Assembly: GCF_000513935.1 (NCBI RefSeq)
Contig: NZ_AZUY01000006.1
Span: 1 to 64,000 of the forward strand
Length of the DNA stretch: 64,000 nt
Origin: Mesorhizobium sp. WSM3626
Lineage (GTDB): Bacteria; Pseudomonadota; Alphaproteobacteria; Rhizobiales; Rhizobiaceae
Direction: 5' to 3'
The position numbers and the translations under genes were made by a program. Positions 28,079 to 36,595 of the stretch are shown piece after piece; the stretch's first letter is position 1; the number at the start of each line of letters is the position of its first letter. The notes beneath the pieces are model-generated. The model made no database searches and had not been told where the DNA came from. It saw only the letters and a program-made list of their open reading frames with translations.

Positions 28079-28630
28079 ATGGCCGGCCAGATCATTATCC
28101 TCAACGGCGCGCCGCGGTCAGGAAAATCGAGCATCGCTCGAGCCATCCGGGAATGCTTTGACGGCCATGGATGAATCTGGGGGTCGACAGCTTTGAGCGG
28201 ATCACCTCGAGACTTTGTCCGGGAGTAGGCTTGCGCCCTGGTGGCGAACGCCCCGACCTCGAAGTTTTCGTGCCGCGCATGTACCGCCGCCCTTTATGAG
28301 TCGATCTCGTCCCATAGCCGGCTGGGGCTGAATGTCGTGACCGATGTCGGTCATCACGATGCCTATTCGAAGCCCCTTGACTGCTTGGTCGATTGTGCTC
28401 GCCGGCCTGCCGGTGCTGTTTGTCGGCGTTCGCTGTCCACTAAGCGCGTCGCGTCGAAACCGATTCATGCGGCGCGCTTTAAGGCTGGCAGGGTTTATGT
28501 CACCGGCTCCCTCGACGGTACCGAGCCTTTACCGGTGCGGCTGTGGCAGGAAGTGGTGCATCGGCCGGGCGTTTACGATCTGGAAGTCGACACATCGCGC
28601 CTGAACCCCGAGTTGATCTGTAAGACACTT
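28079..28630 (+). pseudogene. Chloramphenicol 3-O-phosphotransferase-like pseudogene, multiple frameshifts
   Basis: Piecing three frames together gives a recognisable chloramphenicol-phosphotransferase-like protein. It opens with MAGQIIILNGAPRSGKSSIA, with a Walker A loop, then a frameshift near 28168; MNLGVDSFERITSRLCPGV and EVFVPRMYRR follow to a shift near 28290; then YESISSHSRLGLNVVTDVGH, a shift near 28400, AGLPVLFVGVRCPL, a dispersed repeat at 28442-28482, and finally VYVTGSLDGTEPLPVRLWQ with VHRPGVYDLEVDTSRL. Intact relatives read straight through these blocks. At least three small indels plus the repeat make it dead. A late frame continues open to 28735 but the family match stops near 28630. 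Confidence 0.85.
28442..28482 (-). repeat. Palindromic element half, inserted in pseudogene
   Basis: Reverse-complemented, this stretch is nearly the same as the second half of the element at 21846-21883: both share agcgcg, cgcat and gtttcgacgcgacgcgctt with a short variable centre. It separates the RCPL and VYVTG blocks of the pseudogene, so it has replaced or interrupted coding DNA. Confidence 0.75.
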
Positions 28631-28758
28631 CTAATGGACAGGGTGCGTCCGACGGCGTTTGAGAGTCTCTTGATTCCGATCCGGAGTTCAAAAGCCTTCC
28701 TGACTATTGCCGGCCAATTTTTCACTCCGAATTAACGCCGGTTGCTCATGCTTCAAGG

Positions 28759-29697
28759 ATGGTCTTGCTGCCCACAGAACGGACAATACTGGCCGTCGCT
28801 TTGGCGCTGGTCGCCGTTTGCTTGTTCCTTGCCTGGGACAAGGGCGTCACCGTTGCGCTCGACGGCTACCGCTTTTCCTTCGGCTTTGCCGTCGTCATGA
28901 CTGGCCTTGGGCAATTCTATCGGCGGGTCCGCAAGGCCGAGCGGATCGCGCTGACCGCGCATGGGCTGGCGCTGTTCATCCTCTTTTCGGTGGTTGCTTC
29001 GCTCTTCAACCTTCTGCTCTTGCCCCGGGACTCGGCGCCGATCGACGCTACCCTAGTATGGATCGATTCTTGGTTCGGCTACTCGTGGCCAGATGCCTGT
29101 GCGTGGATTTCCCAATACCCACTCCTCCCGGATGCCCTCAGGCAGGTCTATAATCTGACACTAGCTCAGATCCTGTTTGTCTTTCTTTTTCTGGGTATGG
29201 CCAATGATCGGAGGCAGTTGCACACAGCCATGCTGGCTACGGTGTTTGCAGCGCTGGCCACCATCTTTTGCTGGGCGCTATTTCCGTCCAGCGGGGCTTC
29301 CGCTTACTGGACCCTGGACCCTGAAATCGATCGCGTTGTTCGACCCGTGGTCAATTCCGCTTATGGAGCGGAATTGAATCGCCTGCTGGTTGACGGCATC
29401 AAGGACATTTCAGCCATACAGGTTACGGGGCTGATAGGGTTCCCTTCGTTCCACACGGTCATGGCGCTGATGTCCCTGATCGCGATCTGGCCGTATCCTT
29501 TTGCGCGTTTTGCGCTGATCCTAGGCAACACCGCACTCCTGCCGGCAATTCTCATCCATGGCGGGCACAATCTGATGGATGTGTTTGGCGGCACGGTGAT
29601 TACAATAGCTTGCTGGCGACTGGGTCTGCTGGCGTTTGAAGCGCAACAGCGCCAGCCATTGTCGAGGGTCGATGAGGCGCCGGCGACCGAGGGCTGA
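28759..29697 (+). CDS. PAP2-superfamily membrane phosphatase/transferase, 312 aa
   Basis: Polytopic inner-membrane protein with about six hydrophobic helices. The phosphatase motifs are GFPSFHTVMALM (P-S-x-H-T, about residue 226) and HGGHNLMDVFGG (about 275), matching the second and third PAP2 motifs of the AUR1/PAP2_3-like group. Such proteins act on phosphorylated lipids or sphingolipid headgroups; the substrate here is unknown. The ATG at 28759 is the first good start after the pseudogene; the ribosome site is weak (CAAGG). It converges on the HIT gene six bases away. Confidence 0.85.
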   Translation: MVLLPTERTILAVALALVAVCLFLAWDKGVTVALDGYRFSFGFAVVMTGLGQFYRRVRKAERIALTAHGLALFILFSVVASLFNLLLLPRDSAPIDATLVWIDSWFGYSWPDACAWISQYPLLPDALRQVYNLTLAQILFVFLFLGMANDRRQLHTAMLATVFAALATIFCWALFPSSGASAYWTLDPEIDRVVRPVVNSAYGAELNRLLVDGIKDISAIQVTGLIGFPSFHTVMALMSLIAIWPYPFARFALILGNTALLPAILIHGGHNLMDVFGGTVITIACWRLGLLAFEAQQRQPLSRVDEAPATEG

Positions 29698-29703
29698 GCG
29701 TCA

Positions 29704-30135
29704 CTACTCGGTCAGCGCAGCCCGTATCTTTTCGGCGTTCTGCGCCAGCACTTCAGGTTTTTCCATCGCGCCCGTATGCGGCTTCAGCGGGATGCCGTCG
29801 AAACGCGGGATGACATGCACGTGAAGATGATAGACGGTCTGCCCTGACGCAGGTTCATTGAACTGCATGATGGTGACGCCGTCGGCATCAAATGCTTTGC
29901 GGACGGCCCTCGCCACTTTCTGGACCACCGTGAAAAGCGGGCCGCACGTTGACGGATCGGCGTCGAGCAGGTTGCGCGACGGCACCTTCGGCATCACCAG
30001 CGTATGCCCCGGCCCCTGCGGCATCACATCCATGAAGGCCACGACCGCTTCGTCCTCATAGATGCGGTGCGAGGGTATTTCGTCGCGCAGGATCTTCGCG
30101 AAGATGTTGTCGGTGTCATAGGCGGTTTGGGCCAT
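29704..30135 (-). CDS. HIT family protein, 143 aa
   Basis: Histidine-triad nucleotide hydrolase or transferase. The triad HLHVHVIP is at about residues 98-105, with DNIFAKILRDEIP at the N-terminus and FMDVMPQGPGHTLVMPK before it, as in HinT-type proteins that hydrolyse nucleoside phosphoramidates. An ATG at 30135 with GGAG upstream gives MAQTAYDTDN, the normal start. Upstream lies a GNAT-family gene on the same strand, 95 bases away. Confidence 0.92.
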   Translation of the reverse strand: MAQTAYDTDNIFAKILRDEIPSHRIYEDEAVVAFMDVMPQGPGHTLVMPKVPSRNLLDADPSTCGPLFTVVQKVARAVRKAFDADGVTIMQFNEPASGQTVYHLHVHVIPRFDGIPLKPHTGAMEKPEVLAQNAEKIRAALTE

Positions 30136-30230
30136 CGTGAACGCTCCGGATTGTGTCTTTCGTGTAGCGAAGCCGTTGAAACTCGGCAAGACGATCGGGC
30201 GAAGTCGACACTGCCCAGGCAGCCCGGTCG

Positions 30231-31442
30231 CTATTCCTCGAGATCTTTGCGGAACGGGGTATGTTCTTCCAGATATTCGCCCATCCGCTCTACCTCGCGC
30301 CGCTCGCGCCCGAGATAATCGGCGACCGCTTTGCGCAGGCCGGGGTGGGCAATGTAGTGCGCCGAATGCATGGTCACCGGTCGGTAGCCGCGCGCCAGCT
30401 TGTGCTCGCCTTGCGCGCCTGCTTCGACCACCTTCAATTTGCGTTCAATGGCGAAGTCGATGGCCTGGTGATAGCAGATCTCGAAATGCAGGTAGGGATG
30501 ATCCTCGATGCAGCCCCAATTGCGGCCGTAGAGCGCGTCGGAGCCGATGAAGTTGATGGCGCCGGCAATGTAGCGCCCGTTGCGTTTGGCCATCACCAGC
30601 AGGATGTCGTCCGCCATGCGTTCGCCGATCAGCGAGAAGAACTGGCGGTTCAGGTAGGGGCGGCCCCATTTGCGGCTGCCGGTGTCCATATAGAAGGCGA
30701 AGAAGTCGTCCCAGGCCTTTTCGGTCAGGTCCTTGCCGGTCAGCCAGTCGATCGTGATGCCATCGGCAAGCGCTTCGCGCCGTTCCTTCTTCATCGCCTT
30801 GCGCTTGCGCGAGGCAAGCGTGGCGAGGAAATCGTCATAGGTGGCAAAGCCTTCGTTGAAGAAATGGAATTGCTGATCGGTGCGATGCAGGAAGCCCGCG
30901 GCCTCCAGCGTCGCGACGTCACTCTCCTGCGCGAAGGTGACATGCGCCGAGGATATGCCGAGCTTGTCGGTCACCATTTTGAGCCCGGCGGCAAGCCCGG
31001 CCTTAACCGCGTCCCGATCCTCGCCCTTGCCGACCAGCAGGCGAGGGCCGGTGACGGGCGTGAACGGCACGGCACTTTGCAATTTTGGATAGTAACGGCC
31101 GCCGGCGCGCTCGAAGGCATCCGACCAGCCGTGATCGAACACATATTCGCCCTGGCTGTGCGACTTGAGATAGCAGGGGATAGCGCCGAGCAGCCTGCTT
31201 TGCGCGGTTTCCAGCCGCAGGTGATGGCCTTGCCAGCCAGTGCGCCGCACGGCGCAGCCCGAATCCTCCAGAGCGCTCAAAAAAGCAAATGAAACGAGCG
31301 GGTTATATCCGGCCGCGTCGCCGCGCGTGGTCCCGGCAAAGCCGTTCCATTCATCGCAGGTAAAGGCGCCTATGCCCGCGGCGATGCGGATCGAATAGCC
31401 CGCATTCGCCGATTGTTCGTCGCAGTCGTCGCCCTGATCCAT
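30231..31442 (-). CDS. FemAB-like GNAT family protein (PF04339 type), 403 aa
   Basis: Large acetyltransferase-fold protein of the conserved family often listed as DUF482. Seen: GYNPLVSFAFLSALEDSG, CYLKSHSQGEYVFDHGWSDA, YYPKLQSAVPFTPVTGPRLL, HFFNEGFATYDDFLATLASR with RKRKAMKKERREA, YLNRQFFSLIGERM, and ARGYRPVTMHSAHYIAH. These are the usual conserved blocks. The acyl donor and acceptor are unknown; the fold relates to FemABX peptidyltransferases. Cytosolic. Confidence 0.88.
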   Translation of the reverse strand: MDQGDDCDEQSANAGYSIRIAAGIGAFTCDEWNGFAGTTRGDAAGYNPLVSFAFLSALEDSGCAVRRTGWQGHHLRLETAQSRLLGAIPCYLKSHSQGEYVFDHGWSDAFERAGGRYYPKLQSAVPFTPVTGPRLLVGKGEDRDAVKAGLAAGLKMVTDKLGISSAHVTFAQESDVATLEAAGFLHRTDQQFHFFNEGFATYDDFLATLASRKRKAMKKERREALADGITIDWLTGKDLTEKAWDDFFAFYMDTGSRKWGRPYLNRQFFSLIGERMADDILLVMAKRNGRYIAGAINFIGSDALYGRNWGCIEDHPYLHFEICYHQAIDFAIERKLKVVEAGAQGEHKLARGYRPVTMHSAHYIAHPGLRKAVADYLGRERREVERMGEYLEEHTPFRKDLEE

Positions 31443-31497
31443 GAGGCTTATTTAAGCTCCATTCGGGCCGCTACAAGTCACGTTTCGGGCACCCTGC

Positions 31498-32244
31498 TCA
31501 GGCGACTTTGATCAGGTCGGGTTCGAAACCTTCGAACGTCATCTGGTCGGCATATCTAAAGGTCAGGTCGACCGCCGGCTGGTCATGCACCGTCCAGGTG
31601 ATGACAGGCATTTTGAGCTTTTCGCGTACGAAGCTGACAAACGGGTTCGGCAGATCGCCGGCGGCATAGGAGGTAAAGGAGAGTTCGTGCGCCAGCATGG
31701 AAAAATGTGCTTCGATCAGCTTGGCGTCCTTGCCATAGGCGGTCAATCCAGCCGGAATGCCGGGCGCGTGCCTGGGGAAATCGCGGATCAGCCAGTGATC
31801 GAACGACATGATCGCCGCCTTGCCCTTGTAGCGCTTCAGCATCTTGCCGACGCGCGCCACCAGGCACTCATCGCGACCGGGAGTTCCTTTCAGCTCGACG
31901 ACCATGGGCACGCGGCCGTCGACGAGATCGAGCGCGTCCTGCAGCGTCGGCACGTGATCCGCCGTGCCGCCGACCTTGAGCGCGGCAAGTTCGGCGGCGC
32001 TGCGTTGCCAGACGAAACCGTCCTGACCTGTCAGCCGTTGCAGATCGTCATCATGGATGACGATGGGAACGCCATCCGACGACAGATGCACGTCGCATTC
32101 GATCGCGTAGCCGCGTTCGGCCGCGGCGGCGAAGGCGGAAAGCGTGTTTTCCCAGCGCGACCTGTTCATGTCGTGAAAGCCGCGATGGGCAACCGGCCGG
32201 GCAGTCAGCCAGGAGAGGTCGGTCATGTCCGCACCTTCACTCAT
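31498..32244 (-). CDS. Glycerophosphodiester phosphodiesterase family protein, 248 aa
   Basis: TIM-barrel GDPD that hydrolyses glycerophosphodiesters to an alcohol and glycerol-3-phosphate. The signature VAHRGFHDMNRSRWENTLSA is near the N-terminus with the catalytic His, followed by GYAIECDVHLSSDGVPIVIH and then HDDDLQRLTGQ. It has no signal peptide, so it is cytosolic. The ATG at 32244 overlaps the ridA stop (ATGA); an ATG at 32226 with AAGGTG upstream is equally possible and gives 242 aa. Confidence 0.9.
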   Translation of the reverse strand: MSEGADMTDLSWLTARPVAHRGFHDMNRSRWENTLSAFAAAAERGYAIECDVHLSSDGVPIVIHDDDLQRLTGQDGFVWQRSAAELAALKVGGTADHVPTLQDALDLVDGRVPMVVELKGTPGRDECLVARVGKMLKRYKGKAAIMSFDHWLIRDFPRHAPGIPAGLTAYGKDAKLIEAHFSMLAHELSFTSYAAGDLPNPFVSFVREKLKMPVITWTVHDQPAVDLTFRYADQMTFEGFEPDLIKVA

Positions 32245-32705
32245 TCGACTTCAAAGATCGCTTCGATTTCCACCGCGGCATTAAGCGGCAGGGAGGCGGT
32301 GCCGACGGCGGAGCGTGCGTGCTTGCCGCTTTCGCCAAGCGCGGCAACCAGGAAATCGGAGGCGCCGTTGGCGACCAGATGCTGTTCGACGAAGTCGGGG
32401 GCCGACGCCACGAAGACGGTGATCTTCACCAGACGGCGGATCTTCTCGAGGTCGCCAAGTGCCGCCTTGGCTTGCGCCAGGATGTTGATGGCGCAGTATT
32501 TCGCGGCGTCCTTGCCGCTTGCCGTGTCGACGTCGCGGCCGAGCAGACCGCTCGCCTGCAACTTGCCGTCCTTGAGCGGCAATTGTCCCGCCGTGAACAG
32601 CAGATTGCCGGTCCTGCAATAGGGCACGTAGTTGGCGGCAGGCGCGGCGGCAACAGGAAGCGTCACGCCGAGATCACTTAGCCGCTTTTCGATTGTTTCA
32701 CTCAT
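32241..32705 (-). CDS. RidA family protein, 154 aa
   Basis: YjgF/YER057c/UK114-type protein related to RidA, which hydrolyses reactive enamine/imine intermediates. VPYCRTGNLLFTAGQLPLKD, INILAQAKAALGDLEKIRRL and the C-terminal LPLNAAVEIEAIFEVE are visible. The catalytic Arg of true RidA (C-R-V in the late strand) is not in the standard context here; the protein reads ARSAVGTASLPLNA, so it may belong to a subgroup with another activity. The stop overlaps the GDPD start. Confidence 0.88.
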   Translation of the reverse strand: MSETIEKRLSDLGVTLPVAAAPAANYVPYCRTGNLLFTAGQLPLKDGKLQASGLLGRDVDTASGKDAAKYCAINILAQAKAALGDLEKIRRLVKITVFVASAPDFVEQHLVANGASDFLVAALGESGKHARSAVGTASLPLNAAVEIEAIFEVE

Positions 32706-32844
32706 TGCTTTTCCCTATTGCTGGAAGGTGCCGCGCTGGCCGGGCCGAAATTGCTATTTTTGCCTCGCTTCCGCCACGACTTTTTTTAAGCTGGACCATC
32801 TTTCCCTGCGGCCCTGCCATCAGCCGCGACGATTGGAGTACCTC

Positions 32845-33675
32845 ATGCGCGCAGCGCGCCTTGCATTCCACGCCGTTCTGTTGTCGGCGCTGTTCCCTGT
32901 GGGCTCCGCTTTCGCCGTACCGGCGCTGCAGGCGCATCGCGCCGTCTACGATCTCACCCTCAAGAAGGCGGATGATCGATCCGGCATTACCGGTATCACC
33001 GGCCGTATGGTCTACGAGTTCAACGGCTCGGCCTGCGAAGGCTACACGGTGAAATTCCGTTTCGTCACGCAGATCGCGACCAGCGACAACACGAAGCTGA
33101 CCGACCAGCAGACCACCACCTTCGAGGACGCGGAAGGCAAGGTGTTTTCTTTCGTAACGAAGTCCTTCGTCGACCAGAACCTCGACAAGGAGGTCAAGGG
33201 CGTCGCGACAAAGAATGCCAAGGGGCTGAAGGTCGATATCGACAAGCCGGAGAAGAACAGTCTTGAACTCGCGGCCACCCAGTTTCCGACCCAGCATCTG
33301 GTCGAGTTGATCGGCAAGGCCGAAAAAGGCGAAAACTTCTATCAAACCAACCTGTTCGACGGGTCGGAGGACGCCAACAAGGTGATGACGACCACGGTTG
33401 TCGTCGGCAAGAAGACCGAAGCCGACAAGGCCGATCCGGAAGCGCCGGCACTGGCGAAGCTTGCCACCGACAAATATTGGCCGGTCGACATCGCGTATTT
33501 CGACGACAGTGCCCAGAAGGGCGAGGAAGTGCCGGAATACCGGATCAGCTTCAAGCTGCACGAAAACGGCATCACCCGTGATCTCGTCATGGACTATGGC
33601 GACTTCTCCATGACCGGCAAGCTGGTCAACCTGTCGCTGTTCGACCAGACAAAGCCTTGTCCCGTATCGAAGTAG
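32845..33675 (+). CDS. eipB: EipB family periplasmic envelope-integrity protein (DUF1849), 276 aa
   Basis: Similar to Brucella EipB, a periplasmic beta-spiral protein required for envelope integrity. The signal peptide core is LAFHAVLLSALFPVGSAFA, then ALQAHRAVYDLTLKKADDRS and GRMVYEFNGSACEGYTVKFR. The two Cys (SACEG and the C-terminal TKPCPVSK) match the conserved disulfide of the family. GGAG precedes the ATG by several bases. It is divergent from ridA. The name rests on recognised sequence blocks rather than a database match. Confidence 0.82.
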   Translation: MRAARLAFHAVLLSALFPVGSAFAVPALQAHRAVYDLTLKKADDRSGITGITGRMVYEFNGSACEGYTVKFRFVTQIATSDNTKLTDQQTTTFEDAEGKVFSFVTKSFVDQNLDKEVKGVATKNAKGLKVDIDKPEKNSLELAATQFPTQHLVELIGKAEKGENFYQTNLFDGSEDANKVMTTTVVVGKKTEADKADPEAPALAKLATDKYWPVDIAYFDDSAQKGEEVPEYRISFKLHENGITRDLVMDYGDFSMTGKLVNLSLFDQTKPCPVSK

Positions 33676-33706
33676 CAGCGATGCGCAAGTGAACTGGCCG
33701 GGCTTG

Positions 33707-33985
33707 ATGGCGGTCTATGTCGATGCGGCGATCTGGAAGTGGGCAGGCCATCGCTGGTGCCATTTGATGGCCGACGACACCGAAGAACTGCATCGGTTCG
33801 CATCCCGGCTTGGCGTGAAGCGCTCGTCCTACCAGGGGCCGCCCAGGACATCGGCGCCACACTATGACATAACCGGTTTCGAGCGCGACCGCGCGGTGCG
33901 GCTCGGCGCCATCGAATGCAGCCGCGAGGAGATCGTCGCGATCTTCAGGCGCGTGCGGGTACCCAACGGAAAGGCCCGGTCATGA
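33707..33985 (+). CDS. DUF4031 domain protein, 92 aa
   Basis: Small conserved protein with MAVYVDAAIWKWAGHRWCHL, ADDTEELHRFASRLGVKR and HYDITGFERDRAVRLGA, the standard DUF4031 pattern. Its His and Asp content suggests a nucleic-acid or metal-binding enzyme, but no function is established. The ATG at 33707 matches the family start; a GTG at 33689 is in frame. Its stop overlaps the ATG of the LysE gene. Confidence 0.85.
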   Translation: MAVYVDAAIWKWAGHRWCHLMADDTEELHRFASRLGVKRSSYQGPPRTSAPHYDITGFERDRAVRLGAIECSREEIVAIFRRVRVPNGKARS

Positions 33986-34593
33986 CTCCAACGGCATTTT
34001 TCGCGTATTGCGCAGCCGTCACACTCGCCGCCGCCACACCGGGGCCAGCGATGTTCACGGTCATCACCAATGGCGTGTCGCGTGGTTTTCTTGGCGCCTT
34101 CATGGCCGGCGTGGGGGTCGCCGCCGGCGATGCCGTGCTGGTCACTCTGGCACTGCTCGGGCTGGTAGCCCTGGCCCAGACATTCGAATGGATATTCCTC
34201 CTGCTTAAATATGCAGGCGCCGCCTACCTGATTTTTCTCGGCATCAGGATGTGGCGGGCCTCGGCCACGCAACCGAACGGGCCGCAGACGGCACAGGCGA
34301 GATTGTCGCGGTTCTTCTTCCTTGGCGCGTCCATTGCGCTGGGGAACCCGAAGGCGATCCTGTTCCATGCCTCGATCATGCCGCTGATCCTCGATCTCGA
34401 CACGCTGACGTTTGTCGATGGCCTGCTGGTGGTAGCCGTCGTCATCAGCATCAATATCCTCACCATGGGTGTCTATGCGGTACTTGCGGGCCGGGCCTCG
34501 GGCTGGTTCAGGACGCCCGGGCGCATGCGACTGATGAACAGGTTCGCCGGCAGTGCCATGATAGGCACCGGAGCGCTGATTGCCGCACGCTGA
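33982..34593 (+). CDS. LysE family translocator, 203 aa
   Basis: Amino-acid exporter-type membrane protein with six predicted helices. AAATPGPAMFTVITNGVSRG is the conserved N-terminal LysE/RhtB block; KYAGAAYLIFLGIRMWR and FFLGASIALGNPKAILFH are later conserved parts. The substrate is not predictable. The ATG overlaps the DUF4031 stop (ATGA). Confidence 0.9.
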   Translation: MTPTAFFAYCAAVTLAAATPGPAMFTVITNGVSRGFLGAFMAGVGVAAGDAVLVTLALLGLVALAQTFEWIFLLLKYAGAAYLIFLGIRMWRASATQPNGPQTAQARLSRFFFLGASIALGNPKAILFHASIMPLILDLDTLTFVDGLLVVAVVISINILTMGVYAVLAGRASGWFRTPGRMRLMNRFAGSAMIGTGALIAAR

Positions 34594-34612
34594 GCGGAAA
34601 GCGTCACACGGC

Positions 34613-34641
34613 TTGCGTTTATCGCGCTTCCCCTCTATATG
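34613..34641 (+). promoter_or_regulatory. Probable rpsB promoter
   Basis: TTGCGT (34613-34618) and TATATG (34636-34641) are separated by 17 bases. This gives a leader of about 120 bases before the rpsB ATG, long enough for ribosomal-protein autoregulation. No particular fold was assigned to it. Confidence 0.5.
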
Positions 34642-34769
34642 CCCGCTCATTCCACACACGGACTTTGGTGTCTGCCCGGGAGAAATCCGGCTGAAACCTC
34701 CGGTGGCGTTCGAGGACTTCGTCCAAAAAATGCCTGTGTCCGTGGAGGCTAACCGGAAAGGAAATGAGA

Positions 34770-35552
34770 ATGGCACTGCCTGATTTCAGCATGCGCCAGC
34801 TTTTGGAAGCTGGCATTCACTTCGGCCACCAGACCCACCGCTGGAACCCGAAGATGGCGCCCTACATCTACGGCGCCCGCAACAACATCCACATCATCGA
34901 CCTCTCGCAGACGGTGCCTTTGCTGCACCAGGCGCTGAAGCAGGTTTCCGACACCGTTGCCAAGGGCGGCCGCGTGCTGTTCGTCGGCACCAAGCGCCAG
35001 GCGTCCGACATCGTCGCCGATGCCGCGCAGCGTTCGGCCCAGTACTACGTCAATTCGCGTTGGCTCGGCGGCATGCTGACCAACTGGAAGACGATCTCGA
35101 ACTCGATCCAGCGCCTGCGCAAGCTCGACGAGATGCTGGCCGGCGAGGCGCAAGGCCTGACCAAGAAGGAACGCCTGAACCTCGACCGCGAGCGCGAGAA
35201 GCTCGACAAGGCGCTCGGCGGTATCAAGGACATGGGCTCGACGCCCGACCTGATGTTCGTGATCGACACCAACAAGGAAGCGATCGCCATCCTCGAGGCC
35301 AAGCGCCTGGGCATCCCGGTCGTTGCCATCATCGATTCGAACTGCGATCCGGACAAGATCGATTTCCCGGTCCCCGGCAATGACGACGCGGCCCGCGCCA
35401 TCCAGCTCTATTGCGATCTGATCGCCAAGGCCGCGATTGACGGCATCGCCCGTCAGCAGGGCGCGCTCGGCATGGATATCGGCGCTTCGGTCGAAGCTCC
35501 GGTCGAGCCGGCGCTCGATCCGGCTCCGGCGTCGGAAGCCCCAGAGGCTTGA
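34770..35552 (+). CDS. rpsB: 30S ribosomal protein S2, 260 aa
   Basis: Ribosomal protein S2. [52 protein letters not shown] and the [15 protein letters not shown] segment are conserved. The ATG at 34770 is chosen because AAAGGA is seven bases upstream; an ATG at 34764 overlaps that site. The C-terminus is extended with an Ala/Pro/Glu tail, as in other rhizobia. tsf follows in the same transcription unit. Confidence 0.97.
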   Translation: MALPDFSMRQLLEAGIHFGHQTHRWNPKMAPYIYGARNNIHIIDLSQTVPLLHQALKQVSDTVAKGGRVLFVGTKRQASDIVADAAQRSAQYYVNSRWLGGMLTNWKTISNSIQRLRKLDEMLAGEAQGLTKKERLNLDREREKLDKALGGIKDMGSTPDLMFVIDTNKEAIAILEAKRLGIPVVAIIDSNCDPDKIDFPVPGNDDAARAIQLYCDLIAKAAIDGIARQQGALGMDIGASVEAPVEPALDPAPASEAPEA

Positions 35553-35557
35553 TAGTC

Positions 35558-35590
35558 GAAGGCCGGTTTGCGGCCTTCATCTTTCTCATA
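35558..35590 (+). terminator. Terminator or attenuator between rpsB and tsf
   Basis: GAAGGCCG and CGGCCTTC (35558-35565, 35571-35578) pair around a five-base loop and are followed by a T-rich stretch (atctttctcatatttt). It probably gives partial termination, since tsf has no other clear promoter. Confidence 0.6.
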
Positions 35591-35607
35591 TTTTGGCACG
35601 CTAAACA

Positions 35608-35636
35608 GACGCACCATCAAATAACGATGGTGCGTC
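35608..35636 (+). promoter_or_regulatory. 11-bp perfect hairpin ahead of tsf
   Basis: GACGCACCATC and GATGGTGCGTC form an 11-base perfect stem with a seven-base AAATAAC loop, ending 25 bases before the tsf ATG. No T run follows, so it may be an mRNA control or processing site or an operator. Confidence 0.5.
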
Positions 35637-35661
35637 GGTGCATTTAAACAAAGAGGCGACA

Positions 35662-36582
35662 ATGAGCATTTCGGCTGCACAGGTCAAAGAACTCCGCGAC
35701 TTGACCGGCGCGGGCATGATGGACTGCAAGGCGGCGTTGAACGAGACCAATGGCAACATGGAAGAAGCCGTTGACTGGCTGCGCAAGAAGGGCATCTCCA
35801 AGGCCGACAAGAAGGCCGGCCGCACCGCCGCCGAAGGCCTGATCGGCGTCGACAACGGCGTGCGCGAAGCCGCCGTCGTCGAGGTGAATTCCGAGACTGA
35901 TTTCGTCGCCCGCAATGCCGCCTTCCAGGAAATCGTCGCCAACGTCGCCAAGGTGGCGCTTGCCTATGGCACGACAGAGGCCGTGGCCGCCGCGAAGTAT
36001 CCGGGTTCGGACAAGTCGGTCACCGACACCATCAAGGACGCTGTCGGCACCATTGGCGAGAACCTGGGCTTCCGTCGCTCGGCCAAGCTGACCGTGCCGC
36101 ATGGCGCGGTTGCGACCTACGTCCACAATTCGGTAGCCGATGGCCTTGGCAAGCTCGGCGTGCTGGTCGCGATCGAGACTACCGGCAACGAGCATGCCGC
36201 CAATGCCTTTGGCCGCCAGGTCGCCATGCATGTCGCCGCCACCAACCCGATGGCGCTGACCGCCGAGCAGATCGACCCGGCAGCGGTCGAGCGTGAGAAG
36301 GCAATCTTCTCCGACCAGGCGCGCCAGTCTGGCAAGCCGGAAGCCATCATCGAAAAGATGGTCGAGGGTCGCCTGCGCAAGTTCTATGAAGAAGTCGTGC
36401 TCTTGAAGCAGGCCTTCGTGCTTAACCCCGACATCACTGTCGAGAAGGCGCTGAAGGATGCCGAAAAGGAAATCGGCGCGCCGGCCAAGATCACGGCCTA
36501 TCTGCGCTTCGCGCTTGGCGAAGGCATCGAGAAGGAAGAGTCCGATTTCGCCGCGGAAGTTGCGGCGGCGGTCAAGAAGTAA
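35662..36582 (+). CDS. tsf: Elongation factor Ts, 306 aa
   Basis: Guanine-nucleotide exchange factor for EF-Tu. [20 protein letters not shown] and [16 protein letters not shown] form the N-terminal UBA-like domain; [13 protein letters not shown] (about residue 80) is the EF-Tu-contacting TDFV motif. Length is normal. AGAGGCGA precedes the ATG at 35662. Confidence 0.97.
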   Translation: MSISAAQVKELRDLTGAGMMDCKAALNETNGNMEEAVDWLRKKGISKADKKAGRTAAEGLIGVDNGVREAAVVEVNSETDFVARNAAFQEIVANVAKVALAYGTTEAVAAAKYPGSDKSVTDTIKDAVGTIGENLGFRRSAKLTVPHGAVATYVHNSVADGLGKLGVLVAIETTGNEHAANAFGRQVAMHVAATNPMALTAEQIDPAAVEREKAIFSDQARQSGKPEAIIEKMVEGRLRKFYEEVVLLKQAFVLNPDITVEKALKDAEKEIGAPAKITAYLRFALGEGIEKEESDFAAEVAAAVKK

Positions 36583-36595
36583 GCGTCCTACCGCT

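Noticed and set aside
28631..28735. Continuation of the open frame after the pseudogene match
   Set aside because: The similarity to the phosphotransferase ends near 28630; the rest is probably run-on sequence.
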